Positions 51,174-60,071 of a DNA stretch of 64,000 bases are shown here, one piece after another (positions within the stretch are counted from its first letter, which is position 1; each line of letters opens with the position of its first letter). Below the pieces are notes generated by a model, which was not told the origin of the DNA, ran no database searches, and worked only from the letters and a program-made list of their open reading frames with translations. The stretch is from assembly GCA_040880005.1 (NCBI GenBank), contig JBBDJG010000012.1, positions 67,658-131,657 on the forward strand, in the 5' to 3' direction. Source of the stretch: JBBDJG01 sp040880005 (GTDB lineage: Bacteria; Actinomycetota; Thermoleophilia; Solirubrobacterales; JBBDJG01). A program made the position numbers and the translations under genes.

Positions 51174-51893
51174 TTGGCGCGCAGCGATGGCAGGGCCGCT
51201 GACGCCCTGCGACCGATCGACATCGACACGGGTTTCGTCGGCACGGCCGACGGTTCGGTGCTGTTCTCGATCGGCGGCACGCGCGTGATCTGCACCGCGT
51301 CGCTGGTGGAAGGGGTGCCGCGCTGGCGCGAGGGAACGGGCGAAGGGTGGCTCACCGCCGAGTACTCGATGCTGCCGGCCTCCACGGGTGAGCGCCGGCC
51401 GCGCGACGTGGCGCGTGGGCGCCCCGACGGGCGCACGGTCGAGATTCAGCGCTTGATCGGACGCTCGCTGCGAGCGGTCCTGGACGCACGCGCGCTGGGA
51501 GAGCGCACCGTGTACCTCGACTGTGACGTGCTCGAGGCGGACGGCGGCACCCGTTGCGCGAGCATCACCGGGGTGTACGTCGCGCTCGAGCTTGCCCTGC
51601 GCGGGCTGATCGACTCCGGCGACCTCGGCGAGTTACCGTTGCGTGATGCCGTCGCAGCGGTCTCATGCGGGCTGGTGGCGGGAGAGCCACTGCTCGACCT
51701 CCACTTCGGCGAGGACCAGAAGGCGGACGTCGACATGAACGTCGTGATGACCGCGGCGGGCGAGCTGATCGAGGTCCAGGCCACGGGCGAGGGCGTCTCG
51801 TTTCCGCGCTCGTCGTTCGACGCTCTGATGGAGCTTGCAGGAAGTGGAATCGCCTCGTTGCTGGACGCCCAGCGAACCGCTCTTGCCGGGTGA
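51174..51893 (+). CDS. rph: Ribonuclease PH
   Basis: A 239-aa phosphate-dependent 3'-exoribonuclease that trims tRNA 3' ends. Conserved text: ARSDGRAADALRPIDIDTGF at the start, GEGWLTAEYSMLP near 58, RPDGRTVEIQRLIGRSLRAV near 83-102, and DLDxxEDQKADVDMNVVMT-like end. The start is TTG 51174 with an AGGGAGG ribosome site 5 nt upstream; this preserves the R-x-DGR motif. It forms an operon with rdgB (9-bp gap) and the CDF transporter gene. Confidence 0.95.
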   Translation: MARSDGRAADALRPIDIDTGFVGTADGSVLFSIGGTRVICTASLVEGVPRWREGTGEGWLTAEYSMLPASTGERRPRDVARGRPDGRTVEIQRLIGRSLRAVLDARALGERTVYLDCDVLEADGGTRCASITGVYVALELALRGLIDSGDLGELPLRDAVAAVSCGLVAGEPLLDLHFGEDQKADVDMNVVMTAAGELIEVQATGEGVSFPRSSFDALMELAGSGIASLLDAQRTALAG

Positions 51894-51902
51894 GTCCGAA
51901 CG

Positions 51903-52535
51903 ATGGCGCGAACGCGCGAGGTCGTACTCGCGAGCCGCAACCCCCACAAGCTGCGAGAGCTTTCGTCGCTGTTGGCACCGCTCGCGCTGGTTCGGCTGCC
52001 CGATGATGTCGAGCTGCCGGCCGAGGTCGGCGCGAGCTTCGCCGAGAACTCGCTGATCAAGGCGCGTGCGGCTGCACGAGCGACGGGGCGCGCGGCGCTC
52101 GCCGACGACTCCGGCATCGAGGTGGCTGCGCTCGGCGGCGCGCCGGGCGTGAGGTCGGCCCGCTACGCGGGCGAGCACGCCACAGACGAGCAAAACCTGA
52201 CCAAGCTCTTGGACGACCTCAGCGACGCCGTCGATCGCCGTGCCGCCTACGTTTGCGTGCTGGCGCTGGTCGAGCCCGTCTCCGGCGGGTCTTTGCGGGA
52301 GACTGTGGTCGAAGGCCGCTGTGAAGGCATGTTGATCGACGTTCCGAGAGGAAGCGGTGGCTTCGGGTACGACCCCGCGTTTGTGCCGAACGAGCAAGCA
52401 GAGCAGAATTTGACCATGGCCGAAATATCGGAGGCCGCAGAGGCCGCGGAGTCCGCCCAGGCCGGGAAGGACGCGATCAGTCACCGCGGGGCCGCTGCGG
52501 CGCGCTTGCTGAGGCTGCTCGAGGGGTCCGCGTGA
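51903..52535 (+). CDS. rdgB: XTP/dITP diphosphatase
   Basis: A 210-aa nucleotide pyrophosphatase of the Ham1/RdgB family, which removes non-canonical purine triphosphates. Motifs: VLASRNPHKLREL near residue 9-21, SFAENSLIKARAAA near 49, ADDSGIEVAALGGAPGVRSARYAG near 68, and GSGGFGYDPAFV near 150. SHRGAAAARLL near 193 closes the site. It sits directly after rph, a pairing common in bacteria, and overlaps the CDF gene start by 4 bp. ATG 51903 is the only reasonable start. Confidence 0.95.
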   Translation: MARTREVVLASRNPHKLRELSSLLAPLALVRLPDDVELPAEVGASFAENSLIKARAAARATGRAALADDSGIEVAALGGAPGVRSARYAGEHATDEQNLTKLLDDLSDAVDRRAAYVCVLALVEPVSGGSLRETVVEGRCEGMLIDVPRGSGGFGYDPAFVPNEQAEQNLTMAEISEAAEAAESAQAGKDAISHRGAAAARLLRLLEGSA

Positions 52536-53470
52536 GGCGCGGCACGAGGCTGTTCGCCTCGCGACCGCGATCCGTGCTGACTCCGGCCGCGGTCGACGGC
52601 CCCGGCAAATCGAGCGTCGCGCGCCTGTCGATCGTCTCGAACTCGTTGCTGATCGTGTTGAAGGTCGCCGCCGGCGCGGTTACGGGGTCGATAGCGATCC
52701 TCACTGAAGCGATGCATTCCAGCATCGACTTGGTCGCGTCGGTGGTCGCGTACTTCTCGGTGCGCAAGGCCGATGAGCCCGCCGACGAGTCGCACCTCTA
52801 CGGGCATGCCAAGCTCGAGAACCTCGCGGCGGCGATCGAGGGCATGCTGATCCTCGTCGGTGCCGGTGTGATCGTCTACGAGGCGGTGCGGCGTCTGGTC
52901 GCGGGTGGCGACCCGGTCCACTCGCTCGGAGTTGGAATTGCTGTGATCGCCTTCTCCGCGGCCGTCAACATAGTGGTGTCCACGTATATGTTCAGGCAGG
53001 CGCGGCGCCACGATTCGCCGGCGCTGGAGGGCGATGCGGAGCATCTACGTACCGACGCGTTGACGTCGGTGGGCGTGCTCGCGGGGCTCGTGCTGATCGA
53101 GATCACGGGCTGGCAACAGATCGACTCGATCGTCGCGTTGATCGTGGCGGGCGCGATCGTCTATGCAGCCTTGCGCATTCTCAGTCGCTCGTCGCGCGTG
53201 CTCGTGGACGAAGCGCTGCCCGCCGAGGAGCTGGACATCGTAAAAGCGCTGATCGAGACCTATCCCGGCCCCGAGCTGGTCGGGTATCACAAGCTACGTG
53301 CCCGACGGGCCGGCAGTCAGCGCTACGTCGACGTCCACGTGCAGTTTCGGTCTGACACCTCGTTGGAGCGCGCACACGAGATCGCGCACGAGCTACAGAA
53401 TTCATTGCGCGAGCGCATACCCGCGGCCGAGATGCTGGTGCACATGGAGCCGGTGAGGAACCCGCGGTAG
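52532..53470 (+). CDS. Cation diffusion facilitator family transporter
   Basis: A 312-aa membrane transporter of the CDF/ZitB/FieF family that exports divalent metals against a proton gradient. Six membrane segments can be traced between residues about 30 and 215. Metal-site signatures are LTEAMHSSIDLVAS in TM2 (His and Asp) and HLRTDALTSVGVLAG in TM5. A cytoplasmic C-terminal domain (about 215-312) has YVDVHVQFRSDTSLERAHEIAHEL. The start GTG 52532 overlaps the rdgB stop. Metal specificity cannot be told from sequence. Confidence 0.93.
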   Translation: MRRGTRLFASRPRSVLTPAAVDGPGKSSVARLSIVSNSLLIVLKVAAGAVTGSIAILTEAMHSSIDLVASVVAYFSVRKADEPADESHLYGHAKLENLAAAIEGMLILVGAGVIVYEAVRRLVAGGDPVHSLGVGIAVIAFSAAVNIVVSTYMFRQARRHDSPALEGDAEHLRTDALTSVGVLAGLVLIEITGWQQIDSIVALIVAGAIVYAALRILSRSSRVLVDEALPAEELDIVKALIETYPGPELVGYHKLRARRAGSQRYVDVHVQFRSDTSLERAHEIAHELQNSLRERIPAAEMLVHMEPVRNPR

Positions 53471-53498
53471 AAGCTGCGCGGCCTGCTAGTGGGGTCCG

Positions 53499-53651
53499 CT
53501 AGGCGCGTTCGCCAAGCAGATTGATCGCCGCCGAGAGCCCGATGAAGATCAGCACCGCGCTGTAGCCGTCGTATCCGTTGACGAGCAGCAGCAACGCGGC
53601 GATCGCGCAGATACCGGTCACGGTCATCCAGGCTATGCGGGCGATGGGCAT
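53499..53651 (-). CDS. Small membrane protein, 50 aa
   Basis: A short open frame from ATG 53651 to TAG 53499. The translation starts MPIARIAWMTVTGICAIAAL and continues into a second hydrophobic stretch (SAVLIFIGLSAAI) separated by a short NGYDGY turn, so it has two likely transmembrane segments. The hydrophobic pattern and the GC-rich third codon positions support a real gene. It lies on the minus strand between the plus-strand CDF gene and the roadblock-like gene, divergent from the latter. Function unknown. Confidence 0.6.
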   Translation of the reverse strand: MPIARIAWMTVTGICAIAALLLLVNGYDGYSAVLIFIGLSAAINLLGERA

Positions 53652-53672
53652 TGGAGCGCTTATATTCTAAGT

Positions 53673-54041
53673 GTGTCACCGATGGCGGCCGATCAACACG
53701 AGTTGGCGCTTCGCTATCTGCTCCAGCTCTCGTCGGACATCCGCAGCGCGATGCTGTTGCGCGGCGGCGATCTGCTCGCAGCGGCACCGTCGCCGGCCTT
53801 GGACGCAAGCGTCGAGGCCGCGTCGGAGCTGGTGCGAATGGCGCTCGATCTGCGCAATGGCGAGCCCGAGGCGGTTGAGCTGGACGTGCTCTGCGAGTCG
53901 GAGGCCGTCTACGTGATCGCACGCGACGGGATCGCGATGGTGTGCGTGGCGGATCGCTTGGCATTGGCAGGGATCGTGCTGCACGAGATGCGCGCGGTGC
54001 TGGCCGATCTCGATGTCCCCGACGGGAGCGCGGGTCATTGA
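53673..54041 (+). CDS. Roadblock/LC7-like small protein
   Basis: A 122-aa soluble alpha/beta protein whose pattern (ALRYLLQLSSDIRSAMLLRG, GDLLAAAP, VYVIARDGIAMVCVADR) resembles Roadblock/LC7 domains that partner with small GTPases or act as dimer scaffolds. No GTPase gene is nearby. GTG 53673 follows a TATATT box at 53661-53666 by 6 nt, which suggests a leaderless transcript. The next gene starts within its stop (TTGA). Together with tldD/tldE it forms a four-gene unit. Family assignment is moderate. Confidence 0.7.
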   Translation: MSPMAADQHELALRYLLQLSSDIRSAMLLRGGDLLAAAPSPALDASVEAASELVRMALDLRNGEPEAVELDVLCESEAVYVIARDGIAMVCVADRLALAGIVLHEMRAVLADLDVPDGSAGH

Positions 54042-54253
54042 GGTACGCGGATATCGGTCGCGTGAGCGGATATGCAGGCGAGCTGCGAGCGGCGTTGCGC
54101 CGTCGCAAGCAGAGCCGCATTCCCCGCGTGCGCGTTCGTGTGGGGCACCGCGAGCCTCGGGTCCTGGAGGCATCGGCGGAATCCGATCGCCTGCTCGAGC
54201 TGGCGCGCAAGGTCGCCGGACACGGAGGCACCGGCGGCGGGAAGGTCGTGTGA
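54038..54253 (+). CDS. Small basic protein, 71 aa, upstream of tldD
   Basis: A short basic protein (LRYADIGRVSGYAGELRAAL onward, with an RRRKQSRIPRVRVRVGHR stretch) that ends in GGTGGGKVV. TTG 54038 overlaps the previous stop in a TTGA junction, and its own stop overlaps the tldD GTG, so it is tightly coupled. GTG 54062 is a possible later start. I do not recognise it. Being next to TldD/TldE, which can trim peptides, it could be a substrate, a partner or merely a small gene. Confidence 0.5.
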   Translation: MRYADIGRVSGYAGELRAALRRRKQSRIPRVRVRVGHREPRVLEASAESDRLLELARKVAGHGGTGGGKVV

Positions 54254-55656
54254 GCGTCGGCGCTGCGTCGTCGCTGCTCGAACGGCCCGCGGTCGAGCGC
54301 TTGATCGGCCTGGCCCTGTCGAAGGGTGGAGACTTCGCGGAGGTCTTTGCCGAGCGCGTGGAAAGTTTTTCTCTCTCGCTCGATGACGGACGACTCGAGG
54401 GTGCACGGCGCGGATTCGATCTCGGTGCGTCGATTAGGGTGATCGCGGGCGAGTCCACATACTTCGGCTACGTGGACGGGACGGCAGAAGGCGATCTCGA
54501 GCGGCTGGCCCGGGAGGTGGCGTCGGCCGTGCGCCGGTCCACGGTGACCCCCGAGCCGCTGCAGGCCAAGCGACTTGCCGCGGGCCAGCGGATCGTCGAT
54601 CCGCCCGGCGAAGTCGATGCGGCGCGCAAGGCGCAGATTCTCAGGGAGTGCGATGAGCGCGCGCGGGCCAGCGACGGCCGCATCGCGCAGGTGGCGGCCG
54701 GCTATTCGGAGATCCGACGCACCGTCGAGGTCGCAAACTCGCAGGGCCTGCATGCGGCCGACGACCGCACGCGCGTCGGGCTGCGAGCCCAGGTCGTGGC
54801 TCGCGAGGACGGTCGTGTCGAGACCGGCCTCGAGTCTCTGGCCGGCCACGCTGGGTTCGAGCTGCTGAGTACCGACCCGGCGCGCGTGGCCGACCAGGCG
54901 GCTCAGCGTGCGCTGACGATGCTCGGCGCTCGCTCGTCCCCGGCGGGCCCGATGACCGTGGTTGTCGGCAACGGCTTCGGCGGCGTGCTGTTCCACGAGG
55001 CCACGGGCCACGGACTCGAAGCCGACGCGGTGGGCAAGGATGCCTCGGTGTACTCGGGCCGGATCGGGGAGACGCTCGCCGCGGGAATCGTGACCGCGTA
55101 TGACGACGGGCTCATGGCCGGCGAGTGGGGCACCAACGGCATCGACGACGAGGGCACTCCTTGCCAGTCCACCTGCGTGATCGAGGAGGGAGAGCTGCGC
55201 AGCTACCTGTACGACGTCACGTCCGCGCGCAAGCAGGAAGCCGCTCCGACCGGAAACGGCCGGCGGGAGAACTTTCGCTGTCCACCGATTCCCCGCATGA
55301 CCAACACGTACATAGCTCCGACGGATATCGACCCCGAGGCGATAATCGCCGAGGTCGATCGCGGTCTGTACGCGGTCTCGTTCGCCGGCGGCCAGGTCGA
55401 GCCCGCCACCGGCGACTTCGTGTTCGGGCTGTCCGAGGGGTACCTGATCGAGCACGGCGAGGTGACGGCGCCGGTGCGCGGAGCTACGTTGATCGGGAAC
55501 GGGCTCGACGTCCTGGGTCGCATCGACGCGATCGGCAATGACCTCGACATGAAGAGCGGTACCTGCGGCAAGGATGGACAGTCGATCCCAGTCGGAACCG
55601 GACAGCCGACCGTGCGTATCTCGGAACTGACGGTGGGTGGCACCGATGTCGGCTGA
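54250..55656 (+). CDS. tldD: Metalloprotease TldD
   Basis: A 468-aa zinc protease subunit of the TldD/TldE complex, which degrades unfolded peptides and matures modified peptides such as microcin B17. The zinc motif is HEATGH at residues 249-254 (FHEATGHGLEAD). Other conserved text: SFSLSLDDGRLEG near 37, EWGTNGIDDEGTPCQ near 294, and RQESAAPTGNGRR-like text near 328. GTG 54250 overlaps the stop before it (GTGA). The C-terminal 10 bases overlap tldE. Cytosolic. Confidence 0.92.
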   Translation: MSVGAASSLLERPAVERLIGLALSKGGDFAEVFAERVESFSLSLDDGRLEGARRGFDLGASIRVIAGESTYFGYVDGTAEGDLERLAREVASAVRRSTVTPEPLQAKRLAAGQRIVDPPGEVDAARKAQILRECDERARASDGRIAQVAAGYSEIRRTVEVANSQGLHAADDRTRVGLRAQVVAREDGRVETGLESLAGHAGFELLSTDPARVADQAAQRALTMLGARSSPAGPMTVVVGNGFGGVLFHEATGHGLEADAVGKDASVYSGRIGETLAAGIVTAYDDGLMAGEWGTNGIDDEGTPCQSTCVIEEGELRSYLYDVTSARKQEAAPTGNGRRENFRCPPIPRMTNTYIAPTDIDPEAIIAEVDRGLYAVSFAGGQVEPATGDFVFGLSEGYLIEHGEVTAPVRGATLIGNGLDVLGRIDAIGNDLDMKSGTCGKDGQSIPVGTGQPTVRISELTVGGTDVG

Positions 55657-57028
55657 GCGCGAGCGGGTCGAGGCCGGCGCACTCGAGCGCGCGGCCGCGC
55701 AGGCGGTGGAGAGAGCACTCGAAGCGGGCGCGGCGCAGGCGGATGCCTACTGCGAGGACGGGTCAGAGTGCACGGTGCGTGTTTACGAGGGCACGGTCGA
55801 AAGCTTGACCGAGGCGGGCAGCCACGGCATCGGCGTGCGGGCTTTGACGGGAGACGGCCGCAGCGGCTACGCGTACGGCTCCGATCTCGGCGAGCGCGGC
55901 CTGGCTGCGATCGCAGGTGCGGCGCATGAATCGGCGACCGTCACCGATCGCGACCAGTCCGTGGGACTTCCCGACGAGTGCGGTCGCGCCGACGTGGGCG
56001 AGCTGTCGTCGCCCGACTTCGGATCGTGGAGTGCCGAGCGCAAGGTGAACATCGCGCTTGCGGTCGAGCGCGCCGCGCGCGAGCGCGACCCGCTCGTGTC
56101 CAACGTGGAGGACACGGTCTACTCGGACGGCAAGGCCACGATCGCGCTGGCCAATTCCGCCGGTTTCTGCGGCTCGTTCCAACGTACGCAGTGTTACGCG
56201 TACTCGTACGCATTTGCCGGCACAGGCTCCGATCTGATGACCGGCGTGGGCGTGGCCACGGGGCGTGACCCGGGCGATCTCGACGCGGAGGCAATCGGTC
56301 ACGAGGCGGCCGATCGCGCACTGCAACTCCACGGCGCCGAGCAGCCATCAAGCCGGCGCTGTCCCGTGGTGCTCGACTCGTTCGTAGCGGCGCACTTTGC
56401 CGCAATCGTCGGGTCTCGTCTGTCTGCGGAGGCGGTACAGCGCGGGCGATCGCTGTTTGCCGGTAAGGAGGGCGAGCCTGTCGCCTCGAAGGCATTCGGC
56501 CTGCTCGACGACGGGACCGCGCACGGAGGACTTGCGACCCAGCCGTTCGACGATGAGGGATCGCCGACCCGCGGCACGGAGCTGGTTCAGGGCGGCAATC
56601 TCAAGACCTACTTGTTCGATTCGCGCTCCGCGCGCCGGGTCGGACGCGAATCCACCGGCAGCGCCAAGCGCGGCTCATATCGCGCGGCGCCCGGCGTCGG
56701 CTGCTCGAACCTGATTGTCGAAACTGGCGACCGCGGGCTCGACGACCTGATCGCAAGTGCCGGGGACGGTGTTTACGTGACGGCCGTCAAGGGCCTGCAC
56801 TCAGGGGTCAACGCGATCACGGGTCAGTTCTCGGTCGGCGCCACCGGGAGGTTGATCGAGGGTGGCGTCCTTGGCCGACCCCTGCGCGGGTTCACGATCG
56901 CCTCCGATCTGCTCTCGATGCTCGCCGGAGTGGAAGCCGCGGGCAACGAAGCCCGCTGGCTTCCTTTCGGCGGCAGCGTGCGATCGGCGCCGCTGCTGAT
57001 CGCCGAGATGGCCGTGGCCGGCTCCTAG
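55646..57028 (+). CDS. tldE: TldE/PmbA-family partner of TldD
   Basis: A 460-aa protein homologous to TldD but without the HExxxH, as in TldE/PmbA, and forming the heteromeric protease with TldD. Family segments: VYEGTVESLTEAGSHGIGVR near 32-51, FVAAHFAAIVGSRLSAEAV near 244, and DEGSPTRGTELVQGG near 308. ATG 55646 overlaps the tldD stop by 11 bp; GTG at 55637 is an alternative. No precursor peptide with a recognisable leader lies adjacent. It is followed by 126 bp to the HU gene. Confidence 0.92.
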   Translation: MSAERERVEAGALERAAAQAVERALEAGAAQADAYCEDGSECTVRVYEGTVESLTEAGSHGIGVRALTGDGRSGYAYGSDLGERGLAAIAGAAHESATVTDRDQSVGLPDECGRADVGELSSPDFGSWSAERKVNIALAVERAARERDPLVSNVEDTVYSDGKATIALANSAGFCGSFQRTQCYAYSYAFAGTGSDLMTGVGVATGRDPGDLDAEAIGHEAADRALQLHGAEQPSSRRCPVVLDSFVAAHFAAIVGSRLSAEAVQRGRSLFAGKEGEPVASKAFGLLDDGTAHGGLATQPFDDEGSPTRGTELVQGGNLKTYLFDSRSARRVGRESTGSAKRGSYRAAPGVGCSNLIVETGDRGLDDLIASAGDGVYVTAVKGLHSGVNAITGQFSVGATGRLIEGGVLGRPLRGFTIASDLLSMLAGVEAAGNEARWLPFGGSVRSAPLLIAEMAVAGS

Positions 57029-57154
57029 AGCGAAAACCGCTTTGGAATGGGAAGCGGACGCGAAATTTGGCTTGTTCATGGGGTATCGGGTTTGTCATCG
57101 TCCGCGAGCGTTGCTAGGGTCGGCCCGATTTTGCCCACCTAGAAAGGGGGAGTA

Positions 57155-57433
57155 GTGACGAAGCAGGATTTCATCGAGCAGATCGCCGAGAGGACCGGGC
57201 TCTCCAAGAAGGACGCCACGGATGCCGTGGAGGCAGTTCTCGGCACGATCGAAGACACGCTGGTCTCAGGCGGCGAGGTCGCCTTCACGGGCTTCGGCAA
57301 GTTTCACGTCGCAGTGCGTGGACCGCGTCAGGGTGTAAACCCGCAGACTCGGGAGCGAATCACGATTCCGGGCGGCAAAGTGCCGCGCTTCAGTGCGGGA
57401 TCGGCACTCAAGAAGGCTGTCAAGGGAACGTAG
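57155..57433 (+). CDS. hup: Histone-like DNA-binding protein HU
   Basis: A 92-aa HU/IHF-type nucleoid protein. The dimer core is DFIEQIAERTGLSKKDATDAV, the beta-arm is RGPRQGVNPQTRERITIPGG near 55-74, and the C-terminus FSAGSALKKAVKG is standard. It binds and bends DNA non-specifically. It lacks the long lysine/alanine-rich C-terminal tail of many actinobacterial HupB proteins. GTG 57155 follows a GGGGGAG ribosome site. Monocistronic, probably. Confidence 0.94.
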   Translation: MTKQDFIEQIAERTGLSKKDATDAVEAVLGTIEDTLVSGGEVAFTGFGKFHVAVRGPRQGVNPQTRERITIPGGKVPRFSAGSALKKAVKGT

Positions 57434-57554
57434 TAGCCCCGGATAGGGCAACTCCTTCTTCACAGGTGGTTCGTGTGCGGCCTTGGCTCGGAGCCGGGCC
57501 GCACGACGGCTTCGTGGCCACGGCGCGCCTGAACGCGACGTGCGGCGCCGTTCA

Positions 57555-58460
57555 ATGAGCTTCGCGGATCGCCTCTCCGAAGCGGTACGTGAGCGCCAAA
57601 GTCAGGTCGTGATCGGGCTCGACCCCGACCCTGGAAGGCTGATCCCGGCCGCTCACGCCGCCGCCGGTGACGGATCTCCGGCCGAGCGCTCGGCGCGTGC
57701 GGTGACGGCGCACTGCGCGATGATGGTCGAGGCGGCGGGCACGGCTTGCGTGGCGGTCAAGCTCCAGAGCGCCTGTTTCGAGCGGCTCGGCGCGCCGGGC
57801 TGGTCTGCGCTCTCGTCGTGCGTCGATCTGGCGCGCGACGCCGGTTTGCTGGCGATCGTCGACGCCAAGCGCGGCGATGTTCCGCACACCGCTACGGCGT
57901 ACGCGCAGGCGCTGGTGGGCGGTACCGAAACGCCGTGGGGTGAGGTTCGCGGGCTCGAGGCCGACGCCGTGACCGCAAGCCCGTTGCTGGGGAGGGACTC
58001 GCTGGCGCCGATCATCGCTGCCGCTCACTCGGCGAACGCCGGCGTGTTCGTGCTCGTGCGCACGTCGAACCCCGGCGCTTCGGAGATTCAGGACGTCACC
58101 CATGGCGTAGGAGAGTCACCCCTGCACGAGCGCCTTGCGCGAATCGTCGACGCGCTCGGGTCCGGCACGGTCGGCTCGAGTGGCCTTTCCGACGTGGGTG
58201 CCGTTGTGGCGGCTACGCAGCCGGACCTGCTCGAGCGGCTACGCCGCGACATGCCAAGCGCGATCCTGCTGATGCCGGGTGTGGGCGCGCAGGGAGGCGA
58301 TGTGGCCGACCTTGCGGCGGCGTTTGCACCTGGACGTGCAGCCGGTCTGATCGCCGTTTCGCGCTCGATCGTGGATCCTGCGATCGAATCGGGCGATGTC
58401 TCCCGCGCACGCGATGCGGCGGAGCGGCTGCGCGAGCAGGTCTGGGAGCTGTCGGGCTAA
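57555..58460 (+). CDS. pyrF: Orotidine-5'-phosphate decarboxylase (type 2)
   Basis: A 301-aa enzyme of pyrimidine synthesis, the longer type 2 form. Catalytic text is LLAIVDAKRGDVPHTATAYA near 116-135 (the D-x-K-x-x-D charge network), with VIGLDPDPGRL near 20 and VRTSNPGASEIQD near 177. MPGVGAQGGD near 235 and GLIAVSRSIVDP near 260 form the phosphate-binding end. ATG 57555 is chosen by domain start. The 121 bp between hup and pyrF hold no gene. It is followed after 12 bp by the LysM gene. Confidence 0.94.
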   Translation: MSFADRLSEAVRERQSQVVIGLDPDPGRLIPAAHAAAGDGSPAERSARAVTAHCAMMVEAAGTACVAVKLQSACFERLGAPGWSALSSCVDLARDAGLLAIVDAKRGDVPHTATAYAQALVGGTETPWGEVRGLEADAVTASPLLGRDSLAPIIAAAHSANAGVFVLVRTSNPGASEIQDVTHGVGESPLHERLARIVDALGSGTVGSSGLSDVGAVVAATQPDLLERLRRDMPSAILLMPGVGAQGGDVADLAAAFAPGRAAGLIAVSRSIVDPAIESGDVSRARDAAERLREQVWELSG

Positions 58461-58472
58461 CATCACTCGGGC

Positions 58473-58778
58473 ATGGGTGAACAGCGCAACTCGCTGCGGA
58501 TAGTTGCTCCGGCGTCGCTGGCGGCGTTTGCGGTGCTGGTCGTGATCGTGCTGGCCGTTTCGCTAGGGGGGTCGGACGACGGAGGATCCAACGGTTCGTC
58601 GGACCAGCAGCAGACCCAGACGAAACGGACCGTGCGCCGCTCTTACACCGTCAAATCCGGTGACAACCTCCAGCTCATCTCGCAGAAGACGGGTGTGCCG
58701 GTCGCGCAGCTTCAGTCGCTCAACCCCGACCTCGATCCGCAGGCCCTGCAGACCGGGCAGCGGATCAAGCTCCGGTAG
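58473..58778 (+). CDS. LysM-domain membrane-anchored protein
   Basis: A 101-aa protein with one N-terminal transmembrane segment (about residues 11-33) and a short Ser/Gly/Gln linker ending in TKRTVRR. It closes with a single LysM domain (SYTVKSGDNLQLISQKTGVP to GQRIKLR, residues 57-101), a peptidoglycan-binding module, so it likely tethers the membrane to the wall. A TAACAT box at 58458-58463 lies 9 nt before the ATG. The stop is immediately followed by the carboxypeptidase start, which suggests joint action on the cell wall. Confidence 0.9.
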   Translation: MGEQRNSLRIVAPASLAAFAVLVVIVLAVSLGGSDDGGSNGSSDQQQTQTKRTVRRSYTVKSGDNLQLISQKTGVPVAQLQSLNPDLDPQALQTGQRIKLR

Positions 58779-60005
58779 GTGCCGAAAGCCGGGCCAGCTG
58801 CCGGGCTGGTTGTTGCGCTCGTGTGCGTGGTGTGTCCGGCCGGTACCGGGGCCGCCGGACCGTCGTTGAGCGCCCGCGAAGCGATACTGGTCGACGCCAC
58901 CGACGGCCACGTGATCTATGCGGACGACGCGAAAGCCCATGCGGAAATCGCGTCGGCGACGAAGTTGATGACAGCATTGATCTCGCTGGAGAAGCTCCAG
59001 CTCGATCGCGAGTTGGTCGCGCCGCCATACCATCCCGGCGCCGCCGAATCCGTCATCAACCTGCGCGCCGGCGAGCGCATGAAGGTGGCGGACCTGCTGC
59101 GTGCGCTGTTGCTCGAGAGCGCGAACGACGCGGCGGTAACCCTTGCGCGCGGCGCGGGCGGCAGCCAGAAGGGATTCGTCCGCATGATGAATCGCCAGGC
59201 ACGCCGGCTCGGCTTGCGCAACACGCACTACGAGAACCCGATCGGGCTCGACGATCCGGCCAACTACTCGTCCGCGCGCGACCTCGCCAAACTCACGCGG
59301 CATTTGATGCGCAACAGTTTCTTCGCGCTCACGGTGGATATGCGGTCGGCTCGCCTGCTCAGCGGCGCATATCCGCGCACGATCGAGAATCGCAACGACC
59401 TCGTGGGCGAGTACCCGTGGATCACGGGTGTGAAGACGGGGCACACCGAGGAGGCCGGCTACGTGCTGGTCGGGTCGGCGACGCGCAAGGGCGCGAAGCT
59501 GATCAGCGTCGTGCTCGGTGCGCCTTCACAGAGCGCACGCGATTCGAGCACGCTGGCGCTGCTCGGCTACGGCTTCTCGCTTTACCGGCAGGTACGGCCG
59601 GTGCGCGCGGGTGCCACGGTGGCGAAGGCGAAGATCGAGTTCTTCGGCGACCGCGAGGCGAACCTCGTCGGCGCGCGCAGCGTGGATCTCTCAGTGCGGC
59701 GAGGCCAGCGGGTGCGAACCGTCGTGCGCGGCCCGGATCAGCTCGACGGGCCGATCGACAAGGGCAAGAAGGTCGGCACGATCGCGGTGCTGGTGGACGG
59801 CAAGCGCAAGCAGGTCGTCCCGCTCGTCACGGCCCAACCGGTGCCGGGCGCGAGCATCTTCCGCAAGGCAGCGCACTATCTGTTCAGGTTGCCGGTGCTG
59901 ATCGTGGTCGCTCTCCTGGTGCTCGCGCTGATGGTGCGCAATCGCCGCCGCCGGTCGGCGGCTGAAGCCGCGCGCAGGCGCCGGCGGCGCACGGCGGGCC
60001 TTTAG
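58779..60005 (+). CDS. D-alanyl-D-alanine carboxypeptidase (DacA-like, S11)
   Basis: A 408-aa low-molecular-weight penicillin-binding protein. After a signal peptide (about 1-26), the S11 peptidase motifs are SATK (Ser59, Lys62), SAN (114-116) and KTG (219-221). A C-terminal beta domain leads to a transmembrane helix (about 368-386) and a very basic cytoplasmic tail. It trims the terminal D-Ala of peptidoglycan side chains outside the cell. GTG 58779 directly follows the LysM stop. The 66 bp after it hold no gene. Confidence 0.93.
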   Translation: MPKAGPAAGLVVALVCVVCPAGTGAAGPSLSAREAILVDATDGHVIYADDAKAHAEIASATKLMTALISLEKLQLDRELVAPPYHPGAAESVINLRAGERMKVADLLRALLLESANDAAVTLARGAGGSQKGFVRMMNRQARRLGLRNTHYENPIGLDDPANYSSARDLAKLTRHLMRNSFFALTVDMRSARLLSGAYPRTIENRNDLVGEYPWITGVKTGHTEEAGYVLVGSATRKGAKLISVVLGAPSQSARDSSTLALLGYGFSLYRQVRPVRAGATVAKAKIEFFGDREANLVGARSVDLSVRRGQRVRTVVRGPDQLDGPIDKGKKVGTIAVLVDGKRKQVVPLVTAQPVPGASIFRKAAHYLFRLPVLIVVALLVLALMVRNRRRRSAAEAARRRRRRTAGL

Positions 60006-60071
60006 CGCATTTTGCGGCATATGGGCTGGTGCCCGCTCGCTCCCCGTGGTTGTATAGGGAGCAGTGCTCAC

